64,000 nt of DNA from Ilex aquifolium (Eukaryota; Streptophyta; Magnoliopsida; Aquifoliales; Aquifoliaceae), in the NCBI GenBank assembly GCA_951799425.1, contig OX637399.1, positions 15,802,501 through 15,866,500 on the forward strand, in the 5' to 3' direction. Below the pieces are notes generated by a model that was not told where the DNA came from, did no database searches, and was given only the letters and a program-made list of their open reading frames with translations. Of the stretch, positions 35,044 to 46,292 are shown in pieces (position 1 is the first letter of the stretch; each line of letters opens with the position of its first letter). The position numbers and the translations under genes are program-made.

Positions 35044-35574
35044 TCAATCCGGCTTCAATTCGGATATAAACTTGCGCCCATTGATTTCTTTGATTTTACA
35101 ATTTTTTTGTTGTATAAATGCCCTTACTAATCCATCTATCCAACAATACAAAGGATAAGAAGTCAAAAATCTCAACCAAATAGAAGTGTAGGCAAGTTTA
35201 TGCAATACAAAAGGTGGAGTATTCAATTTTTCTTTAAGAGTCTCAACACTTAACTCCATTGCAATGCCCTCCCCAAGTTGAGAAATGTGAATCTCAACAC
35301 CACTCATAGATGGAAAAATGTCCTTGGGCTCATTAGCCTCATGCAAGATAATAACTTCATCAAATGTTTCACAATCTATAGTGGTGGGAGATTCAACATC
35401 CATATGCATTTCATTGGGGGGGTCATCCTCAATACATTGACTATGCTCAAGGTGTTGTTCTTCATGCATAACAATTGTAGCATTAGTCAATGGATTAAGT
35501 TGTTGGGCAATGCATTCCATTTGGGCATTGCATTCCATTTGGGATTGCATAAACTCATAAAAAGTATTTTCCAA
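35044..35574 (-). CDS. Compact Family 3 second frame, duplicate copy
   Basis: Identical in translation to 23604..24134. Confidence 0.6.
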   Translation of the reverse strand: MENTFYEFMQSQMECNAQMECIAQQLNPLTNATIVMHEEQHLEHSQCIEDDPPNEMHMDVESPTTIDCETFDEVIILHEANEPKDIFPSMSGVEIHISQLGEGIAMELSVETLKEKLNTPPFVLHKLAYTSIWLRFLTSYPLYCWIDGLVRAFIQQKNCKIKEINGRKFISELKPD

Positions 35575-35643
35575 TGCTTGTTCGGTTGAGTCCTCATATG
35601 TTGGATAATGGGGAGATTCATTTGGTGGTGTGAGATCGGATGA

Positions 35644-35958
35644 CTAATCATGAGGTTCATTCTCCCAACCATAACTCGAATAACTCGGTGTAACATAATG
35701 GTTAGGGTAAAAAAATTCGGAGGCCAAATTTGAATTTGAACCTTCGCATTCAAAGTGTTGAACCGGATAATTTATTGGGCATTCACTAGTGAGGTGTCCA
35801 TTTTTACCACAAATTTCGCAAACGTTTCCAAAATAAGGGGCATTTATAGGGCACTCACTAGTGATGTGTCCATATTCACCACAAATCTTGCAAACGTTTT
35901 GCAAATTTTGGGCATTATATACATTTCCATAATAATTAGAAAACATTACAAAACACAA
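35644..35958 (-). CDS. Compact Family 3 zinc-knuckle protein, duplicate copy
   Basis: Identical in translation to 24204..24518, with both CCHC knuckles. Confidence 0.8.
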   Translation of the reverse strand: MCFVMFSNYYGNVYNAQNLQNVCKICGEYGHITSECPINAPYFGNVCEICGKNGHLTSECPINYPVQHFECEGSNSNLASEFFYPNHYVTPSYSSYGWENEPHD

Positions 35959-38067
35959 ACTAAAATAAAATATTTACAAGTTAGACGACATACCTTGGCC
36001 CGTGATGAAAATCACAAGACTTACCTTATGCCGTCCCAAAATCACCTCTTGAACTCAACGCTTAACCTTCTCCGGCAACGGCGCCAAAATGATTGTCACA
36101 AAAACCGTGTTGTATTCCCTAACCCCTAAACATCACCCTCACCCTCAATGTGTGTATGTGGCTTATAGTGATGGGGGAGTGTCACTCTCCCTCCGGATAA
36201 TGCAAGAGATATAGGAGCAACAACAAATGTGAATGGAAATGTGGAATGAACAAAATGTATGGAATGAAATGTGGAATGGAATGCGTGTGAACAAAAGTGC
36301 TCCCCAATCGTAAGGAGTCTCTTGTTGTCGGTGTTTTACTTGGAAAAGTATTCTAAGGTCGTCTCCTCAGGGAAGGAAAGGGAGTTTTGTGAAAGTGATT
36401 TTGCAAAAAAGAGAAAAGAAAGTGTAAAATCTTGTATTTGTGTTTTGTTGAGTTTTGTTCAAAATGAAAATGCAAGAAAGCAAGTGTTGGCTAATCCAAG
36501 AGGTTCATTCCAATGGGAATATCAAGCCAACTCAAAGCCTTCCTTCAATGGTGCCTAGAAGTACGATTGGTTCATGGGAAGCTAGGGATAAAATGGTGAG
36601 TATCCAAGCATAAACCGTGACTAGGCCTACGGAATATCAAAGACTCACCAATTTATCCACCCTCAACCCAATCAAACCGAGCCAACATACACCGAGAGAA
36701 GGAATGAAAGAGAGTTGGAATGGAATCCCCAAATGGAATTCACACTTGGACTAACCAACTTAAAAGCTAGCTACTTATGCATAAATGAAAGACAAGCATA
36801 ATGTAAATAGACATATAAAGGAAATGGAGATTAAAGCATGAAACTTAACTTGAAGCAATAAATCTTAAACTAAGGAGAAAAATATTCAATACCCATTTTA
36901 AGCTTGAAAAATGAAGAACTTGAGCAACAATGGTGAAATGTAAATGGTGTATTGAAACTTGCAAAGTACTTGAAATAAATGAGATTAAAGACAATAAATG
37001 AAGCTTACAAGGTTCTTACATTAAACTACAAGTGAAAGAGTGGAAGAAAAATGCAAAAACGTCACTTTGAGCACTATTCATCATCTTCCCCCTTGGAGCT
37101 TTCTATATCTAATCCTAAGCTTAGGTAGCCAACCCCCTTTCCAATGTGTGTTGAATGCTAAATAAATGGAGTGTGAAAGACTTCCAATTTCGTGCATGGT
37201 GGTCCCCCTAGCATGTGCAAGCTCTCCCATCAAGAGAGGTTGAATGGATGGCTCTTCAAAGGCTATGGAGACAACCCACATGGTAGCCACATCTCTCCCA
37301 TCCTCCATTAATTGCAAAGCCTCCAAAGTCTTCCAATAGGGTGTAGGAGGGATGTGGTTGTGTAAGAAAATGTTGGGGAGCAAGTGGGAGAAGAGTAGGT
37401 GGGACCCCCAAGCCTCAAAGTTGAGTTACAGGCTGTTTTCGGCATTCTGGGAAAAACCTTCCGGAAGGTTTTTGTAAACCTTCCGGAAGGTCGACTCCAG
37501 TAGGCAAAACCTTCCGGAAGGTCTTTCGGAAGGTGACAGCACCGGACCACTTTTGGTAGAAATTTCATAACTCTTGATATAACTGTTGGATTGAGCTGAA
37601 ATTGTGATACCAAACAGAAGACACCCATATCTACAACTTTCACGTTTTGAACTTTTCCAAATTCTGAGTAGATCATGGTCAAAATGGAGGAATTCCGAGG
37701 CAGTGCTTCCAATTGTTGCTGCAGCTGGTGCCCTTGTTCCCAAGCACCAATGCCTTCTTGATTTCTTCACTTTTAAGCCTCCAATTCTTCATGTATTGTG
37801 TCCATGCCTTCACCACACATCCAACATAGTTGCAATGTCCTAAAATACATGATTTAAGCAATAAAAACTTGCAACATCAAAATATCAACATTATTCATAA
37901 ATCGGCTAACCCTAAGTACTTAAATGCAAAAGTTGAGTTAAAATGCATGTAATGAGGCCTTGATATATGCAATATTATGTGCTCATCAGTAACCACTAAT
38001 TCTCGTTGTATGCCTTCGAAACCTTAATTTTCAAGGAAAAGTGGGTTTTCTCTTGATTCCTTCCTTG

Positions 38068-38417
38068 TTCTTGAGATCTAAACTTGATATTCATTTGTCA
38101 TTGAATTCTAACCTTGATATTCGATTGTCCTTGAGATCAAAACTTGTTATTCATTCGTTATTGAATTCAAACCTTAATCTTCAATGGTTCTTGAGATCAA
38201 AACTTGTTATTCATTTGTTATTGAATTCTAACCTTAATATTCAATTGTTCTTGAGATCTAAGCTTGATAACCATTTATTCTTGATTACAAAGCTTAATTA
38301 TTCATTTGTCATTGATTTCAAACCTTGCTTGTTCCATTGTTTTTGATTTCCAAACTTAATAGCCATTCGTTCTTGATTCCCAAGCTTGATTATTTATTTG
38401 TTCCTTAATTCAAAATT
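38068..38417 (+). repeat. Minisatellite of Family 2 body 4
   Basis: Same repeat as in the other bodies. It is identical by eye to the body 3 copy. Confidence 0.85.
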
Positions 38418-38700
38418 CTAAAGATTGGTATTGACCAATAAAATGGTATTTTCGATGATATTATGTTAATTTTTCTTAAATTATTTCGTTGGAAAAATGT
38501 ATATGGATTTGGAAGCTATGATGGGAGGACAAGTCTGGTTAGGTTGCAACTGTAACCTTTGGTGGATTGTAATTTATATCAGAGTGCGCAGCGAACTAAC
38601 GGAGTAAGGACTACAATGGGGAAACTACAGAGAAGTATCCATATTTGTTCGCTACTTGAGGCAAGTTTCGAGGACGAAACTTTCTTTAAGGAGGGTGGAT

Positions 38701-40743
38701 TGTAACACCCCGCATTTTTCTTTTATATATGTATATAGATATATAGTAAATAATGGTTGTAAAGATGTGGATAGGGGTATTGAAGTGTGTTTGAACTTGG
38801 TAAATTTGAAAAGTAAAGATTTAAAATGTTAATGAAAATCATAGTTGAAATTTAGTTTTAGTGAGTGAAAATATAAAATGTTAGGTCCTATAACTTGTAT
38901 TAGATAGGTTTGGTGTATAAATATGTGTTGGAGAGGTTTGTGATGGATTTGGTTAGTTTTGGAATGGATTGGAAATGGAAAACAAAAGAAATAGGCAAAA
39001 CTGAGTAATTGGTACCGGTACTGGGTACCGGTACTGAATGGTACCGGTACTGAGTACCGGTACCCCCGATTCCAGAAGGTTTATTGTACCGGTACTGGGT
39101 ACCGGTACTGAATGGTACCGGTACTGGGTACCGGTACCATTTGTCTGACGCCGCTAAACAGTTAAAAAGTCGGGATTTTTGTGTTATAAAACCCATCCCA
39201 CATCCCATTTGCCCCATTTCTTCATCTCCCTCTCACCCTAACCCCCCTAGAAACCCTTAGAGAGAAAGAGAGAGAGAGAAAACTCAAGATAAAAAGGAAA
39301 GACAAAGGGCTCACAAGTGATCCAAGACTCAAGCCCTAATTTTTCCAAGAATATTAAGGTAGGGGATTTCTTCTCTTTCTCTTACATTGATGTTAGGGTT
39401 AATAAATATGTATGTTTTGATTCTTAATGATATGTATTTGCTATGGCTCCATTGTTTCTTGGTTCTTGTTCAAATTGTTAAAATGTTTTACACAAATCCC
39501 TCTTTTGTTTGAAAAAAACCCTAGTTTTCAAGAGGGATGAGTTTTCCTCTTGAACTCTTCCTTTATTCTTGATTTCAAAATCATAGTGTTTTGTGTTGAG
39601 TAATAAAATGATATGGTTGTGATCTCTTGCATTTTCTTTGTTGGTTATTGAAAATGTCACATGTTTAAATTGGGGATTTTCAAGATATTCTTGTAAATTA
39701 TGGAATTGGATTTGGTATTGTATCTCTTATGAGTGTGGGATGACCATGGGTGGCCTTTGACGAGATATCGTAGAGTGGGTAGACGTGTTGCTTGCTCCGT
39801 GGGGGTTGGCATTTCTCCTACCACTCGTAGTGGGGTTAGTGCTTTGGTAAGACTAAACCGCTATTGCTCACGGGTGCCGTGTAAGAGGGTTAGTATACTA
39901 ATGCCTGGGTTGGATACGTCACTGCCATTGGTGTGGCATACGCCCTTCCTAAAGGATGGATATCTTTGATAAGATTTGTGTGGGTGTGTGTGGGTTAGAT
40001 ATTACTCAATGTGTCGATTCATGGGGTTTGCCTTACATCATGTTTGAGATACATATACATATTGATGGATTGTTGTATTATTGTGGAAAATGGTTTCCTA
40101 CAAGGACTTGTGGGAGTATGGGATTCCACAAAGTCTTGTGGGAAAATGGTTTATATTTTGGGAAAATGGATATGTATTGGATCTTGGTTTCTTTTACTGT
40201 TTATGTAAATTACTGTTGCTACTTAAACTTGAGATCCATTTTAAAATGTCCCTGTTTTACTTCAAAGATTATGTATGCTATTTGTAAAATGAGACCGGCC
40301 ATTTTATATGTTTTTTATAAACCTTGTTTGAGTTTGGGAAGATTGTGCTACAGAGCTTCGTGCTCATCCCCTACAATTAATATTTTTCAGATTTGGCTTT
40401 AGAGGAAGAGCTCGGTGTGAATGAGCCGGGCCTTGGGGAAGCTTCTTTGGAGGGGTACTTAGATCCCGAATGGGACAACTAGAGATATAGCTTCTTTTGT
40501 ACTAGACTAGGTTATTCATTTTGAACCTTGTAAAGTCTAGTTTTCTTTTGAAATTCCGCTGCGCTACATTATTGGATTTTTTAGATGTAAATGCCATGGT
40601 TGGGCATATTCTTTTGGATAATGATGTAAATATTTTATGGATGATGAATGAAGTTTAACTTATTTATGGATGATATTTAGTGCTCTCATGATGTGAATGT
40701 TTTAGAATGTAATGCCGTCCAGGGTGGTATTTGGGGCGTTACA
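38701..40743 (+). repeat. Family 2 LTR5, array 3' end
   Basis: 2,043 bp, with eight ACCGGT palindromes at 39011..39139 and TATAAAA at 39185..39191. It ends GCGTTACA and is followed by GAATG and host sequence, not by a primer site. Confidence 0.95.
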
Positions 40744-40748
40744 GAATG

Positions 40749-41711
40749 TGTAATTTCGACAATTTACAGATTGAATTCACATTTTAGAGCTTGACATGAA
40801 TAGTGGAGATGATTAAGTACCCATGAGAGTTTTCGTGCCAATCATTTTTAGAGGGAACTTACCTTTACTCAAGGAAAAATGTTTCAAATTCCAAATTTGT
40901 TCAATAATCTCATTATGCTCATTTTTTGTTAGAGTGCTTTTGAGTAGTTGATTGACTTTATCTTCAAATGCATTATGCTCTCCTATGCTTATCTAGAAAT
41001 GATCTTAGGTCATCTTTGATTTATTTTGAACCTTAGCCCTTTTCTTGGAAAAATTATCCCTAGTGTCGTGATTGAGCCTTGTTTAAAATTCATTTCCATT
41101 CCGCACAATTGACCAAGCCAGTGCAAAACGAAAAAAAAAAAAAATTTACCACGCCATGGTTGTTCCGAGATCTAAGTGTGATTGATCATAAAGGGAAGGA
41201 AATGTGGAGAGGAAGCCCAAAGAGGGATAAATGATGCTGAATTCAAAATGTTGAATGGAAAAGACAGAAAAAAATCCAAGAAAAGGAGAAAAAAGGGGTG
41301 GAAGAAGAAAAAGAAAGAGAAAAAGAAAAGGGAAAGGAAGTAAAAAGAAACAAAGAGTGAAGTGAAGGTGATAAGCTGAAAATTCCACAAAAAGGAAAAT
41401 TGTTGACAATAAAGGTCATGTCTCGGAATAACCCTCTTTGTTGTCATCTATCATTCGTTTCATTTGCCTCAATATCACCCCAAGGCCTCATTACAACCCT
41501 TGAAAGTCCTAAATGATCTTGAGAAATCATGGGGGAGGCACACCTTTAAAGAAAAAGAAAGTTTTATTTTTGCTATCTAGTGCCCTAATATTCCTTTCAT
41601 GAGATTATGCCAAGGTTGTTTCATTTTTATGCATGTCCTTCATTTTTGGATTATATGTGAGCATACTTCGATTTGTGCATAAGATTCTTTCTCACATATA
41701 CACATGGAGAG
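40749..41711 (+). mobile_element. Host Family 3 element: internal non-coding segment
   Basis: Continues the host sentence after the array and matches the reverse complement of about 22010..22970 of the compact element, including the block GTTCAATAATCTCATTATGC. It includes an A run near 41130 and a GA-rich tract at 41265..41352. No coding function is seen. It ends at GAGAG (41707..41711), the target duplication of the Family 4 solo LTR. Confidence 0.88.
41265..41352 (+). repeat. GA-rich polypurine tract in the host Family 3 element
   Basis: About 90 bases nearly all A and G in element sense, at the position equivalent to 22378..22466 of the compact element. Confidence 0.75.
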
Positions 41712-42337
41712 TGACTTGATCCGAAATGTGTACACTGATGAGCAAAAAATATTGTATATTTGATGGCCTCATTACATGCATTTTAACTCAACTTTGTAAC
41801 TAATTACTTAGAGTTAGCCAAATTTATGAATAATGTTGAATTTTCGATGTTGCAGGTAATTATAGTGTAAAGCATGGATTTTCTAACATTGCAACTAAGT
41901 GTGGAGGAGTGGTGAAGACATGGACACATTACATGAGGATTTGGAGGCTTAAAAGTGAAAGAAATCAAGGAGGTATCGGTGTTTGCAAAATATGAAAGTT
42001 GTAGATCTATGTCTTCTGTGTTGTGTCAAAATTTCAGCTCAATCGGATGGTTGGATAAAAAGTTATGACAATTCTACGAAAACTGATCCAGAGCAGAAGC
42101 GTATCGGTACGATTTACCTACTGGAGTTCGGGGTACCGGTACACTCTTCTGAAACAGCCCAAAATGCCCAGAACTCCTGCAAGTCTTCTCCAACTTCTTG
42201 GGGGGCCCACCTATACTTCTCCCACACCTACCCTGACATATTCTACACATAACCATGCCATCCTTACACAATTTCAAGACTTTGGAGGCAAGGGCATTAA
42301 TGAGGATGGGAGAGAAGGTGGTTGCCTAGGGAGTTGC

Positions 42338-43900
42338 TGTGACACCCCAAAATTCGGGGGTCCATTGATTACCCATCAACCCGCGGAATACTCGTGGATA
42401 CCGAGTAACTCGATATCACACCGTCATGCCCCATTTACCGGGGTCCTTAATTTTAACGAAATTCGGGCAGAATCTCCTTTGTACGGGGAGCTCTACCCAA
42501 AACACAACCTATGCAGTATACATTAACATGACCCATCCGAGGCCCAATATAACACAATGACCACACAAGGTCCATTTATAAGTAAAACTTGACCACACCG
42601 GGTCCATTTATCAATACTTATATCAAAACATGCAATATTAGTTTAACAATAGCCCATATAAGTTCTATTACATTTATTCATGAAAACTTTACAAGTCAAA
42701 ACCATGTTAATCAAAAGGTTTACAAAATCATGCACTAAGACCACAGGTCGGCCTGCTTCACCCATGATGCTCTACATGGGAGCCATCCGCCAGTGCAAAC
42801 CCCACACCTGAAATTGTTTCCCGTATAGGGTGAGCCTCGCTCAGTAGAAAAATCCCTACAGAGGCTACTCCCCACCTAGATGCACATGTAATGCTCATAT
42901 GCAATACTCAATGATCCACAACAATTCTAATCATGTTTATGCAACTCAGATATGGAATTTCTTATGACATGTCATGCAACGAGGTGAGACTCATCCATGC
43001 ACTCAATCCGAGCCCTTCCCGGCTCCCCAACACACGCAAGTGCCAATGTGTGAATCCGTCATTTATGTTACACATCAATGACATTTTACAAAACTAGGGT
43101 CTTTCTTGGGGTGGGCATTCATGGACTTACACCAACGGCACCCAACCGACACGGAATTTTAGGACTTCAACCCACGGTTCCGCATATACCGACACACTTT
43201 ATGACCTTTTACACCAACGGAGTGCGAATCCTATCAACGAGTCTTTCACCCGAGGGATATTCTAGCCCTGCTTGCTAACCCCGACCCAATTTATCATGAA
43301 ACCAAGCGGCTTAGATAGGCCTTCGACCCAACTTTCTCAAGCCTTCCGTCAATAACCAAGTGTGGTATTGACGACAACCATGCACACACCCATGTGATGA
43401 GATGTTCCGTGCAAATGCAATGTAATGAACCATTGCTTATCCATGTCATGTCCCATGTAATGAATGCCACATGAGCAACATATAACACTTATCATCATAT
43501 CCCATGGAAATGTATGTCATATACACATGACTTTCATATATCATCATCATGCTCAATATATCAATAAGCATATGATTTCCACAAGTTATCACCTAACTCA
43601 ACTCAAGCATGTTATTTCAATTTCATCAAGATAACACTTTTCACATTCAAGGCATTTTATCAAACACCTTTCATGCATCAATTATGTAATCACATAATAT
43701 TGTCACACAACATTAAATATCATAATTCAAGGCATTTAATCAACACCTTCAAGGCACCTTCATGTTAAACACATATCATGCCCACAATTTCACATAGTTA
43801 CAAGAAAATGCCCAAGTAACCCCCACGCATCAAAGTCAAGCTAGAAGTTGGCCTAAGCCATTTCTAAGCTCACTTTCTCATTTTCATATTAATAGGCAAT

Positions 43901-43942
<42 letters not shown>

Positions 43943-44692
43943 CACATACATCCAACCATTCCTATGGACATTTAGGTTAGAAATCAACCCAAGTAGGAGA
44001 AACCCTACCTCAATAGGAGTGTAGAAAACTCCTATAACACCAAAACAACTCAAGAACTCTTGACTTCCCAAATCTTCACTTTTGAATCTTCGGTGAAATC
44101 TCTTGTTTTTGGTACGTAGACTTTGCCCTCGTCGACGTGATCGATTCTCCCTCTTGGCTCGACGTAATCCGAGCGACGAAAGTCCGAGAATCGGCGGAAG
44201 AAAGGTTAAAGAATCTCTTTTCTCTCTCTTTCTCTTGGGCGGCTGAACAAGGCTGAAGTTCAGCTGATATTTTGTCCAAAAAGATGATTTAAGAGGGTAT
44301 ATATAGGCAAAAATGTGCGGTCCACATCGCCCCGCATATTTTCGACTTTCGGGTCCGTTTTTCGTCCCGAAACGATTAATTATACCTCGGATTAAGTTCA
44401 AATTAATTTTATTTGAACTTTAACTTAATTTTAAGGAAATGTTATAAAATCCATTATTGGGGACCTTTAAAATGTCATTCGCCACGCAGTCGCCTCGAAC
44501 GACGTGTAAAAATCTGACTATCTCGGAATTCGACGAAATTTGACAGGGTGACTAGATTCCGCGATACGAATCTAACGGCGAAATCCGTTTCCTCATCTGA
44601 GGTCTAGAGTATGAGTATTTCAAATAAGCATTAGGATGGCAAATGACCATTTTGCCCTTATTCACAAAAATTCAAATTTACCGGGTTTCACA
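42338..44692 (-). mobile_element. Family 1 solo LTR inside the Family 3 solo LTR
   Basis: Plus reading runs TGTGACACCCC to GGGTTTCACA, the same ends as 4060..6563. The flanks are GTTGC and ATTGC, a one-base-imperfect 5-bp duplication. It lacks the three palindrome blocks of the other Family 1 LTR. No internal Family 1 sequence is present, so it is a product of LTR-LTR recombination. Confidence 0.9.
43902..43940. repeat. (AT)n microsatellite
   Basis: An uninterrupted AT dinucleotide run of about 39 bases within the Family 1 solo LTR. The related LTR has a shorter, interrupted AT stretch near 5768..5812. Confidence 0.95.
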
Positions 44693-46292
44693 ATTGCTGG
44701 GTAGGCTGCTCCTAGCCTGTCCAAGCCATCAAATCTCTACACACACAAGCTAGGGGAGCCTACACACACAGGCTAGGGGAGCCTCATGGATGAGATTTGA
44801 AGGCTCTCACTCCATATATTCAGCATTCACAAGCTTTGAAGAGGGTGGCTACCTAAGCATAGAAAGCTCCAAGGAGGAAGAAGATGAATAGTAGTTAGAA
44901 AGCTTAGATTTTTGCATTTTCTTCCATCCTTTCACTTGTAGTTTATTGTAAGACTTGTGTAAACTTCATTTATTATCTTTAATGTCCTTTCTTTCAAGCA
45001 CATTTCAAGTTTAATGCTACATCTTAGATTTCACCATTGTTGCAGCAAGTTATCTTCATTTTTAAGTTTAAAATGGGTATTGAATATTTTTCTTCTTAGT
45101 TTAAGATTTCTTGCTTTAAGTTAATTTTAAATCTCCATTTCAATACCATGTCTCTTTACATTATGCATTTCTTTCTTGCTTTCATGAGTAGCTAGATTTT
45201 AAGTTGGCTAATCCAAGAGAGACCTCCTATTGGGTGTGTCATTTCAACTCATTTTCTTTCCTCCTCTCAGAGTACGATGATTCGGTTTGACTGGGTTGAG
45301 AGTGGATGCAGTTGTGAGTCTTTGATATCCCGTAGGGCTGGTCACAGGTTATGCTTGGATCCTCACCTCCATTTCGTCCCTAGTTTCCCACGAATCAATC
45401 GTTCATCTAAGCTCTATTCGAGGAAGGTTTCGAGTTGATTTGGGATTCCCATTGGAATTAACCCTTCGGATTAGCCAACACTTGTTTTATTTCATTTTCA
45501 TCAAGAACACAAAATCACAAAAACTCAAACCAACTACAAGATTTTACACTTTTTCATTTTTTACAAAATCACCTTCACACACTTGAACTTTCCTTCCCTG
45601 AGGAGATGACATTGGAATACTTTTCCAAGTAAAACATGACACTCAAAAGACTCCTTACGCTTGGGGAGCACTTTTGTTCACCACACACACATTTTGCACA
45701 TTTCATTCCATTTTCATTACCAGCATTCTGTTGCCCTATTTGCCACATCATTCCGAGGGAGAGTGAAAATCCCTTCATACATACATCATACATACACATT
45801 TAGGGATGATATTAGGAGGTTAGGAACAACAACGGTTTTGATCAAGCATACACCTAAGTGCAGGCGGTCAAGCTGTAGTAATAATTCGGTTTGAGTCCGG
45901 AGTCAAATCCACAGGGAACTTTTGTTGGTATTTTTTAGATAAGCAGTGGTGGAGACCTATTGATTGTAACCCTTGAGATTTGTTGTGAGGTGTGAGATTT
46001 TCTGGACAGAATATAAGATTCTTTCCAAGAGAATATTCGTCACAAAATATGAGATAAGCTCTAATGAAAAAGAGTCACTCTTTAGTTCAAGGATCTGGAC
46101 ATGTATTTAATTATCCGGTTTGTTATATTTGTGCTTGGTAACTCAATTAACTCCCGTGTCAACAACAAGTTAATCGGAAGATAAAGATGGACTGTAAAAA
46201 TTAAGAACATGATTCCGATGTCTTTCTAGAAGTTTACAAGAATTGTCTATGCCGATACTTAACCCGTCTACAAACAAGCAAGTGTTTCTACA

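Larger units (their letters stand above)
31092..37988 (-). mobile_element. Compact Family 3 element, tandem-duplicated copy
   Basis: The same 6,897-bp element as 19652..26548, copied with its host unit rather than inserted anew: the offset is 11,440 bp at both ends and the flanking GTAAC is the same. LTRs are 31092..32968 and 36090..37988. I noticed one base change against the first copy (near 32640), so the duplication is much younger than the insertion. Confidence 0.95.
29303..38700 (+). mobile_element. Family 2 body 4, near-identical tandem copy of body 3
   Basis: 9,398 bp, exactly the length of body 3, with the nested Family 3 element at the same base and the same GTAAC duplication. Against body 3 I see only a handful of changes over the whole length. 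The pair with LTR3 and LTR4 forms an 11.4-kb tandem duplication. Confidence 0.95.
9155..40743 (+). mobile_element. Family 2 tandem array: five LTRs, four gag bodies, one TSD
   Basis: Order: LTR1 (part), body 1, LTR2, body 2, LTR3, body 3, LTR4, body 4, LTR5. Bodies 3 and 4 each carry the same nested Family 3 element. The outer ends are the LTR ends TGTAAC (9155) and GTTACA (40743), flanked by the 5-bp direct repeat GAATG at 9150..9154 and 40744..40748. The host sentence continues across (CACCTTGAATG / GAATGTGTAATTT). A single target duplication means one integration event. The extra LTRs and bodies were therefore added afterwards by recombination, or the element entered as a multimer. Confidence 0.92.
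41736..45848 (+). mobile_element. Family 3 solo LTR inside the Family 4 LTR
   Basis: Starts TGATGAGCAAAAAATATTG and ends ATCAAGCA. TSD TACAC at 41731..41735 and 45849..45853, splitting the Family 4 phrase GTGTACACC(C/T)AAGTGCAGG. It carries GTACCGGTAC-type palindromes near 42100..42145 and the leader hairpin and motif near 45589..45640. Without the nested Family 1 LTR it is about 1.75 kb. Confidence 0.92.

Noticed and set aside
9155-40743. Independent tandem insertions of several Family 2 elements
   Set aside because: No target duplication at inner boundaries, shared LTRs between neighbouring bodies, and the nested element sitting at the same base in two bodies.
43889-44401. 170-codon frame in the Family 1 solo LTR
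   Set aside because: Its end is the (AT)n microsatellite and the rest is LTR leader; there is no match to the other Family 1 LTR as a conserved protein.
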